Assembly (NCBI GenBank): GCA_033065855.1
Contig: JAVXUO010000413.1
Location: forward strand, 1-64,000
Length of the DNA: 64,000 nucleotides
Origin: Escallonia rubra
Taxonomy: Eukaryota; Streptophyta; Magnoliopsida; Escalloniales; Escalloniaceae
Direction of reading: 5' to 3'
In this document: positions 1 to 9,967 of the stretch, one piece after another
How positions within the stretch are numbered: position 1 is the stretch's first letter
Layout of the letters: each line of letters opens with the position of its first letter
Translations under genes and position numbers: made by a program
The notes under the pieces: generated by a model
What the model was told of the DNA's origin: nothing
Database searches by the model: none
The model's input: the letters and a program-made list of their open reading frames with translations, nothing else

Positions 1-767
1 AATCTCACTTTTCCCTGTAAATCAAATCAGTTCTTCAACTCAAGTACGCAGCAATCCTTAGTTCAAGTAAGTGTTACTCTTTAAACTTGTTTAACATTCT
101 GGGGTGAAAACGCTCAATGACGAAACACATTCTATGAATTGAAAAGGAACATTTCTAAGTCTAATATGACTAAAAACATCCTAATAATGTTTTGATTCTA
201 AATCATATGGCATTTACTTGGGAAAGAGAGACTCTTTTAAAAAAAATTTGTTTTGAAAAATGATTATGCTTACCACAGGTTTACCTAGATCTAAATCAAT
301 TATGCTTCTAAAACGAATTGCCAGAGTCTTCTTTAGGGGTTTGAAACAAAAGTGGGAGCGAGTCGTTCAGGGCTATTGCCGAGTGATGGCGTTGAAAGCC
401 CGCAGACTAACGCATGCCCTGAGTTTTTACCTTAAAAGAAAGCTTTGTCGGTTCAACCTAGCATCCTGAGATTTACTCTAGACTAGACCTACCAGGCATC
501 CTGAATTTTTGAAAAATAAAATCTTCCACAAAGACTCTCTCTCTCTCTAAGTTTTTGTCCTATCTTTTTGAATCTTTTCAATATTTCGCTGTGTTTTTAC
601 CTATATTATGCTTCGTCCTTAATGGATCACGGTCCAACCGGGGACTCTATCCCTTTTGAATGATTAATCTATGGATACCAGACGTCGGTATGCCTTTGGC
701 AGGTCCGCAAGGATTGACGATTGGTTTAACGAAGTAGACTAAATCAGAAAATCTTGGGATTTAATAT
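1..767 (+). other. Viral leader fragment, plus orientation
   Basis: This is the reverse complement of 17491-18257. It is a non-coding, ATG-rich leader with a (CT)n tract near 536-548, a short inverted pair TCAGGGC/GCCCTGA (367-373 and 416-422) that could close a stem, and a 69-codon basic reading frame at 260-469. In pararetroviruses a long structured leader precedes the first large ORF and is bypassed by ribosome shunting. Whether this leader folds that way is not shown here. Confidence 0.7.
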
Positions 768-850
768 AAAAGACGATAGTTATCATTACTAAATTATCAT
801 TACTAAATCTTAGATTTTCTTAGTCTATATTATCATTACTAAATCTTGGG
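768..850. other. Filler DNA at inversion junction (left copy)
   Basis: Between the leader (plus) and the transactivator 3' flank (minus) lies a patch built of repeated tatcatta/actaaat units. It also holds a short piece, around 764-782, that matches RT sequence found at 3366-3385. The same filler occurs inverted at 17405-17490, so both junctions descend from one event. Confidence 0.65.
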
Positions 851-952
851 ATTTTCTTTGCCTTTATCTTGTATTTGAAAAGGAGAGATGCTTGCTGTCG
901 GATTGAGGATGTCAGAAGTCTGTGACCTTGGTTATGTTGTCCATACAGCTGT

Positions 953-2245
953 CTATTTTTTATGGGGTCTTTCACTAGAGTCTTCTTGAGTCTGATCTTT
1001 GTCTGATGAATCACTAGAGGAAGCAATAATGCTAGGGCTCTGTCTCTGAGCGTCTTGAAAGATAGAGTCTTCAAAATTGCTCGTAGATGTCTCTGTCTTG
1101 CTTGTCAATGTCTTGTTAACGAGTTCTGCCAAAACTTTAGCTACTTGATTTTGAATTGCCATCGCTTGTCTTTTTGCCTTCTTACTTTTTAATTTCCTTA
1201 ATTCCATTTTTCCCAAATGGACAGGGGTCTCAGGATTTGATGAGTCTTTACCAGTCACCTATAGAACTGGACTAGGAATATATTCTCCCATATTCAAAGG
1301 ATTTTCAGTGTTTTTGAGTAAAACACCAACTGTATCAGGACTTGAGGAGTCTTTACCAGTAGCCTGTAATACTGGACTAGGTGTTTTTTCTCCCGAACAC
1401 ACGGGTTTTTCAGTAATTTTGAGTAAATTACCAACTGTAACAGGACCTGACTTGTCTTTACTGGATGCCTGTGAATCCAGACTAGGTGTTTCTTTAATAC
1501 CCGAAACACTGGGTTTTGTCTGTTGCCTGGTGGAAAGGAGAGTGGTATATCTCTGTTTCCAGTCATTTGTTTCTAATTCTAAAACTTGTATTTGTGCTTT
1601 AAGCTGAGCTACTTGTAGGTCAAAATGCGATTTTTCTAAAAGTAAATGGTCTAATCTAGATTTTAAAATATTATGATGTCTAATTAAAGTACAACAATTT
1701 TCACAGTCTGCTAAATTGTCTGAAAGAGATCTGTCTTGACAATCTGGGCTAATATAGTAATTGGGGCCATAATGTGTCTGCATAAGAGTGGTGGCTTCTT
1801 GAAATGTTATAGTTCCTTTATACCAAGGATCTTTTACATTCCCAACTCCGCCTACCATAGCCTCTGGGTAACTTTTGTAAATGCCTGGAATAGTGCCTTT
1901 AAAAACACAGTAAAAATTATATTTTTTAGAGTCTCTAATTTTATGAAAATAGTTTGCCAAAGCGTTAACAGTATTGACAAACCACCCATTGTCTTTTTTA
2001 ACAAAAGATTGCCATAAATTATCTAGGAGTGTTCTCTGATCAACAGGGAAAGGACCAATTTTGTGATCTTTAACCTGAAATCTAGAGCCAGCATGTAAAA
2101 CTTCTAAATTATTGCCGTTAAAATTAATCCTGTTTCTGCCAAGATTATCAACATAACTGATAAACTGGGTTGGAAAAACAGGGTTTGCCTGGTTTGCCTG
2201 ATTTTGTCTTGTTTGAGCGGATGAAGATGCTGAAGAAGATGCCAT
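953..2245 (-). pseudogene. Viroplasmin/transactivator gene copy with a nonsense codon
   Basis: This is an inverted copy of the transactivator gene at 16008-17303. The frame opens at 2245 and is cut at 1259-1261 by TAG, where the intact copy has CAG. The remaining C-terminal 101 codons continue in the same frame to 953. A 3 bp deletion near residue 242 removes one proline. The viroplasmin domain (about residues 110-158) is unchanged. The C-to-T change lies in a CHG context, which fits deamination of methylated cytosine in a silenced locus (inference). The 5' flank lacks about 37 bp seen before the other copies. Confidence 0.85.
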
Positions 2246-2289
2246 CTGTAAGATAAAAGTCTGTCTATTTGTCTGAAATTATCTTAAGA

Positions 2290-3380
2290 TAGAATTTTTC
2301 TAGAAAGTAAATCTGCAATAGAGTTATCAACTCCTTTAATGTGTTGCCATTCTATTTTATCTATTCTATAGTTACTTAAAGAGGTCATAAATTTTAACCA
2401 TCTATTAGTGTATCTGGTGTCTTTATTTTTGTTGTATCTAACTATAGCCTCACAGTCTGTCCTAATGCAAAACTCATATTTAGAAATTAATAGTGCTTTG
2501 AAATGTTCTAGTGCATAAACTATGGCCTATAATTCATAGTCTAAACTAGTCAAATATTGATTGCTTTCTTTGTATTTGCCACTAGCATATCTACATATTC
2601 TTTCTTTTTTCTTGTTGCTATATCTATTTGGTTTGCAGTATAAGACTGCTCCCCAACCGTCTTTGCATCCATCTGTCTGAACTATTAAATAATCTGTATC
2701 TAATGGTAGATGTAGATCTGGTAATTGTTTAACTTTCTCTTTTATAGTTTTGACTAATCTAATGTCTTCAGTATTGAAGTGTCTTTGCCCATTTTTTCTA
2801 GTTTTGTTGTATAAAGGACCTATTAATTTACTCAGGTCTTTAAAATACATTCTTGCTTGATTTACTAATCCTAAAAAAGCCTGAATCTGTTTTAAGCCTT
2901 CTAACTTGTCAGGAAAATCTAAAATTTTCTTAGCTATATGTTCTTGTAATTTTATCTTGCCATTTCCTATTTCCATTCCTAAGAATTTTATATTTGTCTT
3001 AAATAACTCTACTTTCTTTTTACTAAGGATTAAACCATGTTTGTCAAAAAGTTTAAAGACTAAGTCTAAATGGGACAAATGTTCACTCTCATTTCTGCTA
3101 CATACTAAAATGTCGTCTATGTATACTAAGATAAAATTATTATAAGGTCTAAAAATATCATCCATCTTGCGTTGGAAGATACTTGGTGCTGTCTTAAGAC
3201 CAAAGGGCATAACTAACCATTCATATAAGCCTTCTGGTGTAGTAAATGCTGTCCATTTAATGTCTTCGGGCCACATCTTAATCTGATAAAATCCTGATTT
3301 GCAATCAAATTTACTAAATATTTTCTTGCCTTGAATTTTGCTTAAAAGAAAAGTCTTGTTTGGAATATTATAACTATCGT
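2290..3380 (-). pseudogene. Viral reverse transcriptase-RNase H fragment
   Basis: Read on the minus strand, this keeps the part of RT that is missing from the long copy. From the 5' side it shows a core with KIFSKFDCKSGF, then MPFGLKTAPSIFQ, the catalytic YIDDILV box, a thumb/connection region, and the RNase H start with QTDGCKDGWGAVL. A stop codon at about 2527-2529 interrupts RNase H where other copies read a leucine codon. The fragment begins abruptly inside RT at about 3380, next to filler DNA, and ends at the RNase H stop followed by the transactivator leader. It has no protease or capsid part, so it cannot make a working polymerase. Confidence 0.88.
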
Positions 3381-3411
3381 CTTTTATATTATCATTAGTC
3401 TATAAATATGT

Positions 3412-3720
3412 AGATATGCTAGTGGCAAATACAAAGAAAGCAATCAATATTTGACTAGTTTAGACTATGAATTATTAGCCATAGTTTATGCACTAGAACA
3501 TTTCAAAGCACTATTAATTTCTAAATATGAGTTTTGCATTAGGACAGACTGTGAGGCTATAGTTAGATACAACAAAAATAAAGACACCAGATACACTAAT
3601 AGATGGTTAAAATTTATGACCTCTTTAAGGAACTATAGAATAGATAAAATAGAATGGCAACACATTAAAGGAGTTGATAACTCCATTGCAGATTTACTTT
3701 CTAGAAAAATTCTATCTTAA
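3412..3720 (+). pseudogene. Viral RNase H C-terminal fragment
   Basis: About 100 codons match the C-terminal end of the viral RNase H, including the late stretch IEWQHIKGVDNSIADLLSR that closes the polyprotein in the long copy. It lies in the opposite direction to the RT fragment on its left, with the filler tatattatcattagtcta at about 3384-3406 between them. It runs into a short spacer and then a transactivator fragment, as in the viral genome. Confidence 0.85.
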
Positions 3721-3790
3721 GATAATTTCAGACAAATAGACAGACTTTTATCTTATACAATTTTAAAATCAGACAATCTTTTTATTACAG

Positions 3791-4318
3791 ATGGCATCTT
3801 CTTCAGCATCTTCATCCGCTCAGACAAGACAAAATCAGGCAAACCAGGCAAACCCTGTTTTTCCAACCCAGTTTATCAGTTATGTTGATAATCTTGGCAG
3901 AAACAGGATTAATTTTAACGGCAATAATTTAGAAGTTTTACATGCTGGCTCTAGATTTCAGGTTAAAGATCACAAAATTGGTCCTTTCCCTGTTGATCAG
4001 AGAACACTCCTAGATAATTTATGGCAATCTTTTGTTAAAAAAGACAATGGGTGGTTTGTCAATACTGTTAACGCTTTGGCAAACTATTTTCATAAAATTA
4101 GAGACTCTAAAAAATATAATTTTTACTGTGTTTTTAAAGGCACTATTCCAGGCATTTACAAAAGTTACCCAGAGGCTATGGTAGGTGGAGTTGGGAATGT
4201 AAAAGATCCTTGGTATAAAGGAACTATAACATTTCAAGAAGCCACCACTCTTATGCAGACACATTATGGCCCCAATTACTATATTAGCCCAGATTGTCAA
4301 GACAGATCTCTTTCAGAA
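3791..4318 (+). pseudogene. Transactivator N-terminal fragment
   Basis: This holds the first 176 codons of the viroplasmin/transactivator, with the complete viroplasmin-like domain. The gene breaks at about 4318, where the sequence flips to the minus strand inside the C-terminal repeats of the same gene. The start is the ATG that follows the same spacer as in the full copy at 16008. Confidence 0.85.
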
Positions 4319-4413
4319 CTGGACTAGGAATATATTCTCCCATATTCAAAGGATTTTCAGTGTTTTTGAGTAAAACACCAACTGTATCAGGACTTGAGGA
4401 GTCTTTACCAGTA
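4316..4413 (-). pseudogene. Transactivator C-terminal repeat fragment
   Basis: About 98 bp equal 1262-1361 (minus orientation) and encode part of the Ser/Pro-rich tail repeats. It is fused directly to an RT fragment at 4414, so everything between these two genes is deleted. Confidence 0.75.
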
Positions 4414-5110
4414 GCTTGTTGCTATATCTATTTGGTTTGCAGTATAAGACTGCTCCCCAACCGTCTTTGCATCCATCTGTCTGAACTATTAAATAATCTG
4501 TATCTAATGGTAGATGTAGATCTGGTAATTGTTTAACTTTCTCTTTTATAGTTTTGACTAATCTAATGTCTTCAGTATTGAAGTGTCTTTGCCCATTTTT
4601 TCTAGTTTTGTTGTATAAAGGACCTATTAATTTACTCAGGTCTTTAAAATACATTCTTGCTTGATTTACTAATCCTAAAAAAAGCCTGAATCTGTTTTAA
4701 GCCTTCTAACTTGTCAGGAAAATCTAAAATTTTCTTAGCTATATGTTCTTGTAATTTTATCTTGCCATTTCCTATTTCCATTCCTAAGAATTTTATATTT
4801 GTCTTAAATAACTCTACTTTCTTTTTACTAAGGATTAAACCATGTTTGTCAAAAAGTTTAAAGACAAAGTCTAAATGGGACAAATGTTCAGTCTCATTTT
4901 TGCTACATACTAAAATGTCGTCTATGTATACTAAGATAAAATTATTATAAGGTCTAAAAATATCATCCATCTTGCGTTGGAAGATACTTGGTGCTGTCTT
5001 AAGACCAAAGGGCATAACTAACCATTCATATAAGCCTTCTGGTGTAGTAAATGCTGTCCATTTAATGTCTTCGGGCCACATCTTAATCTGATAAAATCCT
5101 GATTTGCAAT
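4414..5110 (-). pseudogene. Viral reverse transcriptase core fragment
   Basis: On the minus strand this repeats the RT core of 2612-3310, including the MPFGLKTAPSIFQ box and YIDDILV. One extra A in an A run near 4681 shifts the frame after the YIDD region. It differs from the other RT fragment by a few substitutions, such as Lys for Arg after the YIDD box. It ends abruptly at about 5110 against a capsid-gene fragment on the plus strand. Confidence 0.85.
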
Positions 5111-5508
5111 CAGCCAGAATACATTACAGAACCTAATCTAGATTTTACTATTCCAGACAGCTTAAAAGATTTAGATGTAAGCTTTAATCCTTCCCATATA
5201 GCTCCAAGCATAGACAAAATAGACCCTGAAATAGATTATAAAAAGATCTTAGATCAAAAAATTAATATAGCTATAAAAGAAATAACTAGAGTTAGAGAAG
5301 AACATAGAACTTTAGAAAATGACAATAATTTATTAATAGAAGAAATGGATAATATATTAGATTTATTAGACACGGAAAATCATGAAATAGAACTAAACAT
5401 AGATTTAGAAAATTTAGAAACTAGTTCTATAGATACCCAGATTACAACAAACAATATTAAATATAATTTAATGAATGAAGTACCTTATTTCCTTATGGAA
5501 GAAGGAGA
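5111..5508 (+). pseudogene. Capsid-polyprotein N-terminal fragment
   Basis: This matches 12779-13174, which is residues about 55-185 of the capsid-protease-RT polyprotein, including the predicted coiled coil. It starts and stops inside the gene. A 33 bp minus-strand piece of the leader end follows at 5510-5542. Confidence 0.8.
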
Positions 5509-5542
5509 AAGTGTGAACATTTCTTCGAAGCCAAGGAAGGTA

Positions 5543-6045
5543 TTCTGCTATTACTGAAGGCAATGAAGAATATGCTCTAGATATTTCGCAATTTAATACT
5601 TTCTTTTCTGCAATAGAAGAAATCAATACACTAAACACTAGTCTTAGATATTTCTTAGACACTGGCAGACATCCTATAGTTTTAGATCCTCTTACTTCCT
5701 TTTTAAATTACACAAACCAGTTAGATCATTTTACAAATAGACTAAATGATTACTTAGTTAGAATGATAAAACATTATATAGCCCGTAAAGACGTTTCTAA
5801 TAATCATAAGTACTTTACCAGGTATCAAGAACAGACTTTAAGGAGGCAATCTAACAACCAGACATCCACTAGTAGAAATAGAAATAATGGACATCAATAA
5901 TTTCACAATAGGACAAAGCAGCTCTTCTAGGCGTAGAAACCCCATTTACACTAGTATTACAGAAGAACGTTTTGAAGCAAATTAAGTACAATATCGCAAG
6001 TTTTATATAACCCTAAGAATCATAGACGATACAAATCATACTATC
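5543..6045 (+). pseudogene. Fragment of viral ORF1 and start of ORF2
   Basis: This matches 9614-10110 with a few changes, one of which gives ORF2 a stop codon early (near 5983). ORF1 lacks its first codons. It ends in repeated tatcatta filler at about 6040-6100. Confidence 0.8.
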
Positions 6046-6100
6046 ATACAAATCATATTATCATTAGTCATTAGTCTATCATTAGTTTATATTATCATTA
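6040..6100. other. Filler DNA at inversion junction
   Basis: This is an imperfect array of tcatta/agtctatcatta units joining plus-strand ORF2 sequence to minus-strand ORF1 sequence. The same unit occurs at the junctions near 790-840, 3384-3406 and 17420-17480. None of these units belongs to a viral ORF. Confidence 0.65.
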
Positions 6101-6348
6101 GTCTAAAACTATAGGATGTCTGCCAGTGTCTAAGAAATATCTAAGACTAGTGTTTAGTGTATTGATTTCTTCTATTGCAGAAAAGAAAGTATTAAATTGC
6201 GAAATATCTACAGCATATTCTTCATTGCCTTCAGTAATAGCAGAATAAAAAGTAGGATTAGCAGGTCTAGGTAAATTACTCATGGTAATTGATAAGAAGG
6301 GGTTACTTGCTCTTTGACTACTTAACATTCTCCTTTAATAAGTGAACA
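6098..6348 (-). pseudogene. Fragment of viral ORF1 5' end and leader end
   Basis: On the minus strand this holds the first part of ORF1 and the upstream 80 bp that lie between the primer site and ORF1 in the long copy. It shows the uninterrupted form of the site used by the TRIM at 8886, which supports the insertion call there. Confidence 0.8.
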
Positions 6349-7352
6349 TTTCTTATATTTCGCTGTGTTTTTACCTATATTATGCTTCGTCCTTAATGGA
6401 TCACGGTCCAACCGGGGACTCTATCCCTTTTGAATGATTAATCTACGGATACCAGACGTCGATATGCCACCGTTGTTGTTCATATCTACTTCTATGGCTC
6501 CTATTATTGCCTATATTAGTATATTCCCCACCACGCTTCCGAGCGTACTCTGATGGAGTGTCTATATTAATAGGAGTATGTGTAACATTCTGAGCTATTT
6601 GAATAAAGTCTTTAGTAATAGTTAAAGAAAAAGATAGGACAAAAACTTAGAGAGAGAGAGAGAGAGTCTTTGTGGAAGATTTTATTTTTCAAAACTTCAG
6701 GATGCCTGGTAGGTCTAGTCTAGAGTAAATCTCAGGATGCAATTAGAATCAGATTTAGACTATGAAGATTATTTAAATTACAACGAAGACGATAATGATT
6801 ATCCATGGGATGATGAAGCCCTGGCTAATCTAGACAACACTTATAGTGGAATATAGATGACTACAAACAAAATAGAATATTTAAATCTTCAAACAGACAA
6901 TAAAAGTTTAAAAATACTGTCTGGAAGAGATAAGGGGCAGATAATTCAACTTAAGTGGGTCCTATTGTCTTGATAATGCGTTTGGATGCCTGGTAGGTCT
7001 AGTCTAGAGTAAATCTCAGGATGCTAGGATGAACCGACAAAGCTTTCTTTTAAGGTAAAAACTCAGGGCATGCGTTAGTCTGCGGGCTTTCAACGCCATC
7101 ACTCGGCAATAGCCCTGAACGACTCGCTCCCACTTTTGTTTCAAACCCCTAAAGAAGACTCTGGCAATTCGTTTTAGAAGCATAATTGATTTAGATCTAG
7201 GTAAACCTGTGGTAAGCATAATCATTTTTCAAAACAAAATTTTTTTAAAAGAGTCTCTCTTTCCCAAGTAATTGCCATATGATTTAGAATCAAAACATTA
7301 TTAGGATGTTTTTAGTCATATTAGACCAAGACATTCAAGAAGAAGAGTAAAA
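6349..7352. other. Mosaic of short viral pieces
   Basis: In order: leader plus (6349-6467), movement-protein piece minus (about 6468-6515), protease piece minus (about 6515-6630), leader minus (about 6631-6737), ORF3 end and ORF4 start plus (about 6738-6915), promoter-side sequence (6916-6985, equal to 18541-18604), leader minus (about 6986-7324), and the last codons of the movement protein plus (about 7325-7352). No piece is long enough to encode a domain. The 69-codon leader frame is open again at 7016-7225 on the minus strand. Confidence 0.7.
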
Positions 7353-7588
7353 TTGTATTTGAAAAGGAGAGATGCTTGCTGTCGGATTGAGGATGTCAGA
7401 AGTCTGTGACCTTGGTTATGTTGTCCATACAGCTGTCTATTTTTTATGGGGTCTTTCACTAGAGTCTTCTTGAGTCTGATCTTTGTCTGATGAATCACTA
7501 GAGGAAGCAATAATGCTAGGGCTCTGTCTCTGAGCGTCTTGAAAGATAGAGTCTTCAAAATTGCTCGTAGATGTCTCTGTCTTGCTAC
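7353..7588 (-). pseudogene. Transactivator 3' end fragment
   Basis: This matches 17152-17390 in reverse and encodes the last approximately 45 residues of the transactivator plus its 3' flank. It joins a movement-protein fragment of the other strand at about 7589. Confidence 0.75.
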
Positions 7589-8420
7589 TAGAAGACGTAA
7601 TGAAAACAATTTACAAAATAGAGTTCTTAGACTTTTTAGAACACCTCAAGCCCCTATAGCATCTTTAGAACAGATAATAGATATTGACCGACAAATAGAA
7701 CAGTTTAGACAAAATAGATTAGATTTAATATCTCCTCAGATATTATACCAACATCATTCTCAAGTAAGTCAGACTAGATTATTTATGCATTATAGAGAAA
7801 CACAAAATAGATGTGTAGGAGAAGATGTAGCTAGTATAAATTTAATACACCCAGATTCTGAAACTGAATTAATTAGACCAAAATATAATAAGAAACCCCA
7901 TAGAAAATATAGACAACCTAGAAAGACATATTACTTAAGAAAAAGTAAAGCTAGAAAACCTTTCTTAAATCCTAAACATGTTAGGAAATATGACACTAGG
8001 AGAATATACAAAAATAAAATTACTTGTTACTTTTGTGGAGAACCAGACCATTTAAGTTCTAATTGCCCTAGAAGACATAACAATAATAATTTTAAAGCCA
8101 TGATAGTTAATAATACAAATGAAGACCTATTAGAAGTAGATGAAACACTTAGTGATACAGAAAGTATATATAGTATTAAATCGATAGAAGAATACATAGA
8201 AGACAACATTTCTATAAGTAGTGATGAAGAAGAAGACTTTCCAATAGAAACCACAGACCAAATAGATACTTTTATATCTTCCACAAAGACTCTCTCTCTC
8301 TCTCTAAGTTTTTGTCCTATCTTTTTGAATCTTTTCAATATTTCGCTGTGTTTTTACCTATATTATGCTTCGTCCTTAATGGATCACGGTCCAACCGGGG
8401 ACTCTATCCCTTTTGAATGA
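7539..8420 (+). pseudogene. Chimeric open frame: movement-protein N part joined to capsid C part
   Basis: The open frame of 293 codons is a recombination product. About 7589-7874 is movement-protein codons 28-123. From about 7875 it continues in frame with capsid codons from the basic stretch through the CCHC zinc knuckle (written CYFCGEPDH here, where the long copy has CYSC) into the acidic tail. Its ends read through leader and antisense transactivator sequence. The joint sits at a shared TAGA, so microhomology-mediated joining is likely. The open frame is probably chance. No promoter or viral context supports expression. Confidence 0.75.
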
Positions 8421-8495
8421 TTAATCTACGGATACCAGACGTCGGTATGCCTTTGGCAGGTCCGCAAGGATTGACGATTGGTTTAACGAAGTAGA
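8276..8495 (+). other. Viral leader fragment
   Basis: This is the leader segment containing the (CT)n tract and the stretch up to ggtttaacgaagtaga. It equals 530-740 and the reverse of 17520-17735. It is joined to a 27 bp reverse piece of the ORF1/ORF2 overlap at about 8496-8522. Confidence 0.7.
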
Positions 8496-8522
8496 TGTGA
8501 AATTATTGATGTCCATTATTTC

Positions 8523-8822
8523 TATAATATCTAGCTTACAGTATATTTGATTTAAATCCCATCGTTTAATAGGATCTTCTCCTATAAATGGGAGTCTGTC
8601 TATAGCTCTAAGAATATCATGTTTATTTGTAAAGTAGTTTATTAAATTATAACTTATTTTGTCTAAGCTATAAATATCTAGATCTATGTTATCATCTATG
8701 TTATCTTCGTCATCTGTTATCTCTTCTATTTTTAAACATTCATCTCCTATGTCTATATTAGTTAAGCAACAATTTGTCTTACCATTACTACAGTCTTCAC
8801 ATATTTTATTTTTGCCTTTAAG
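8523..8822 (-). pseudogene. Protease-to-RT linker fragment
   Basis: This is the reverse of about 15340-15640 of the polyprotein gene, covering the Cys-containing acidic linker between the protease and RT. It is bounded by breaks on both sides. Confidence 0.75.
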
Positions 8823-8885
8823 CAGGTCTAGGTAAATTACTCATGGTAATTGATAAGAAGGGGTTACTTGCTCTTTGACTACTTA

Positions 8886-9024
8886 TGTAACGACCCGGTC
8901 CACGGCCCCACCACAGGGCATTGCCTCCCTCAAAAGGGCTAGCCAAGTAGGTACTTATGAGTTCATAGGCAGGGTCTTATAAGGCCAATCGCAAACTCTC
9001 CCACAACCGATGTGGGATATTACA
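8886..9024 (-). repeat. TRIM LTR (3' LTR in element orientation)
   Basis: 139 bp, identical to 9247-9385, with TG...CA termini. It contains a TATA-like CTTATAAG in the middle. Confidence 0.93.
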
Positions 9025-9246
9025 ATCTCCCCACCTTATTTCTTAGCGTCCTCGCTAAGGCTCGATCACACATAGCCCAGAATCTTCCTCTCTAGCCAAT
9101 GTGGGATATACCTGGCTCACCCTTCGTTTCCCCCAACCATCCTCTTGATGTGGGATATACCGGGGCTTGCCTTCGTTTCCCCCAACCATTGGCAACCCGA
9201 CTGGACAGCCCAGCCCGAGCTTTCGAGAGTCGGCTCTAATACCATC

Positions 9247-9385
9247 TGTAACGACCCGGTCCACGGCCCCACCACAGGGCATTGCCTCCCTCAAAAGGGC
9301 TAGCCAAGTAGGTACTTATGAGTTCATAGGCAGGGTCTTATAAGGCCAATCGCAAACTCTCCCACAACCGATGTGGGATATTACA
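9247..9385 (-). repeat. TRIM LTR (5' LTR in element orientation)
   Basis: 139 bp, identical to 8886-9024. On the minus strand it is followed, after two bases, by the tRNA-Met-type primer site. Confidence 0.93.
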
Positions 9386-9434
9386 ACTTAACATTCTCCT
9401 TTAATAAGTGAACATTTCTTCAAAGCCAAGGAAG

Positions 9435-9451
9435 GTATGGCTCTGATACCA
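9435..9451 (-). promoter_or_regulatory. Mirror copy of the tRNA-Met primer-binding site
   Basis: This is an exact reverse complement of 9470-9486. It is the end of the minus-oriented viral fragment that meets the long copy head to head. Confidence 0.85.
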
Positions 9452-9469
9452 AGATGGGGGGGGGGGTTT

Positions 9470-9486
9470 TGGTATCAGAGCCATAC
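9470..9486 (+). promoter_or_regulatory. Viral tRNA-Met primer-binding site
   Basis: The sequence tggtatcagagccatac matches the 3' end complement of plant initiator tRNA-Met (TGGTATCAGAGC core). In Caulimoviridae this site primes minus-strand DNA synthesis and is taken as genome position 1. Here it is the first base block of the long viral copy, about 85 bp before ORF1. Confidence 0.92.
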
Positions 9487-9571
9487 CTTCTTTGGCTTTG
9501 AAGAAATGTTCACTTATTAAAGGAGAATGTTAAGTAGTCAAAGAGCAAGTAACCCCTTCTTATAAATTACC

Positions 9572-9967
9572 ATGAGTAATTTACCTAGACCTGCTAATCC
9601 TACTTTTTATTCTGCTATTACTGAAGGCAATGAAGAATATGCTGTAGATATTTCGCAATTTAATACTTTCTTTTCTGCAATAGAAGAAATCAATACACTA
9701 AACACTAGTCTTAGATATTTCTTAGACACTGGCATACATCCTATAGTTTTAGATCCTCTTACTTCCTTTTTAAATTACACAAACCAGTTAGATCATTTTA
9801 CAAATAGACTAAATGATTACTTAGTTAGAATGATAAAACATTATATAGCCCGTAAAGACGTTTCTAATAATCATAAGTACTTTACCAGGTATCAAGAACA
9901 GACTTTAAGGAGGCAATCTAACAACCAGACATCCACTAGTAGAAATAGAAATAATGGACATCAATAA
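9572..9967 (+). CDS. Viral ORF1, small protein of a three-member family
   Basis: 131 residues, first ORF after the primer site. I do not recognise the family. Residues 33-51 (FFSAIEEINTLNTSLRYFL) align with ORF2 residues 39-57 and ORF3 residues 41-59. The N-terminal NPTFYSAITEGNEE also resembles NPIYTSITEERFE in ORF2, and a later block with HYIARKD-NN-YF recurs in both. It ends in a Gln/Asn/Ser/Arg-rich tail. It overlaps ORF2 by 14 bases, which fits transactivator-dependent reinitiation. No membrane segment or signal peptide is visible. The ATG chosen is the first one after the leader; an upstream in-frame start is not seen in this copy. Confidence 0.8.
   Translation: MSNLPRPANPTFYSAITEGNEEYAVDISQFNTFFSAIEEINTLNTSLRYFLDTGIHPIVLDPLTSFLNYTNQLDHFTNRLNDYLVRMIKHYIARKDVSNNHKYFTRYQEQTLRRQSNNQTSTSRNRNNGHQ

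Larger units (their letters stand above)
8886..9385 (-). mobile_element. TRIM-type LTR retrotransposon (500 bp)
   Basis: Two identical 139 bp repeats (8886-9024 and 9247-9385) begin TGTAA and end TTACA. They are flanked by a 5 bp duplication ACTTA (8881-8885, 9386-9390). On the minus strand a primer site TGGTATTAGAGC follows the first LTR after two bases (9232-9244 region), and a polypurine tract aaggtggggaga precedes the second (about 9028-9039). The 222 bp interior has no coding capacity, so it must be mobilised by another element's proteins, as is usual for TRIMs. Identical LTRs mean a recent insertion. The empty site is seen at 6310-6330. Confidence 0.93.
8823..9598. repeat. Viral palindrome centred on the primer-binding site
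   Basis: Left arm 8823-8885 plus 9391-9451, and right arm 9469-9598, are reverse complements: ORF1 start, upstream leader and tRNA primer site in head-to-head orientation. The centre is a short spacer with eleven G (9456-9466). The left arm is split by the TRIM. The arms differ at a few bases only. The joint falls at the tRNA primer site, which is where caulimovirid virion DNA has its minus-strand discontinuity. Confidence 0.85.

Noticed and set aside
1..767. The leader as a tRNA or structured ncRNA gene
   Set aside because: No cloverleaf can be drawn. The repeated occurrence beside viral genes explains it as leader.
1736..2017. 93-codon frame antisense to the transactivator, also at 4019-4300 and 16236-16517
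   Set aside because: It is a shadow of the conserved viroplasmin region; it recurs only because the sense gene is conserved.
9055..9294. 79-codon minus-strand frame with a Gly-rich start
   Set aside because: It lies inside the TRIM, across interior and LTR, and TRIMs carry no genes.
9456..9466. G11 run as a sequencing artefact only
   Set aside because: An artefact is possible, but the run lies at the exact centre of a palindrome, so I kept it as part of the joint.
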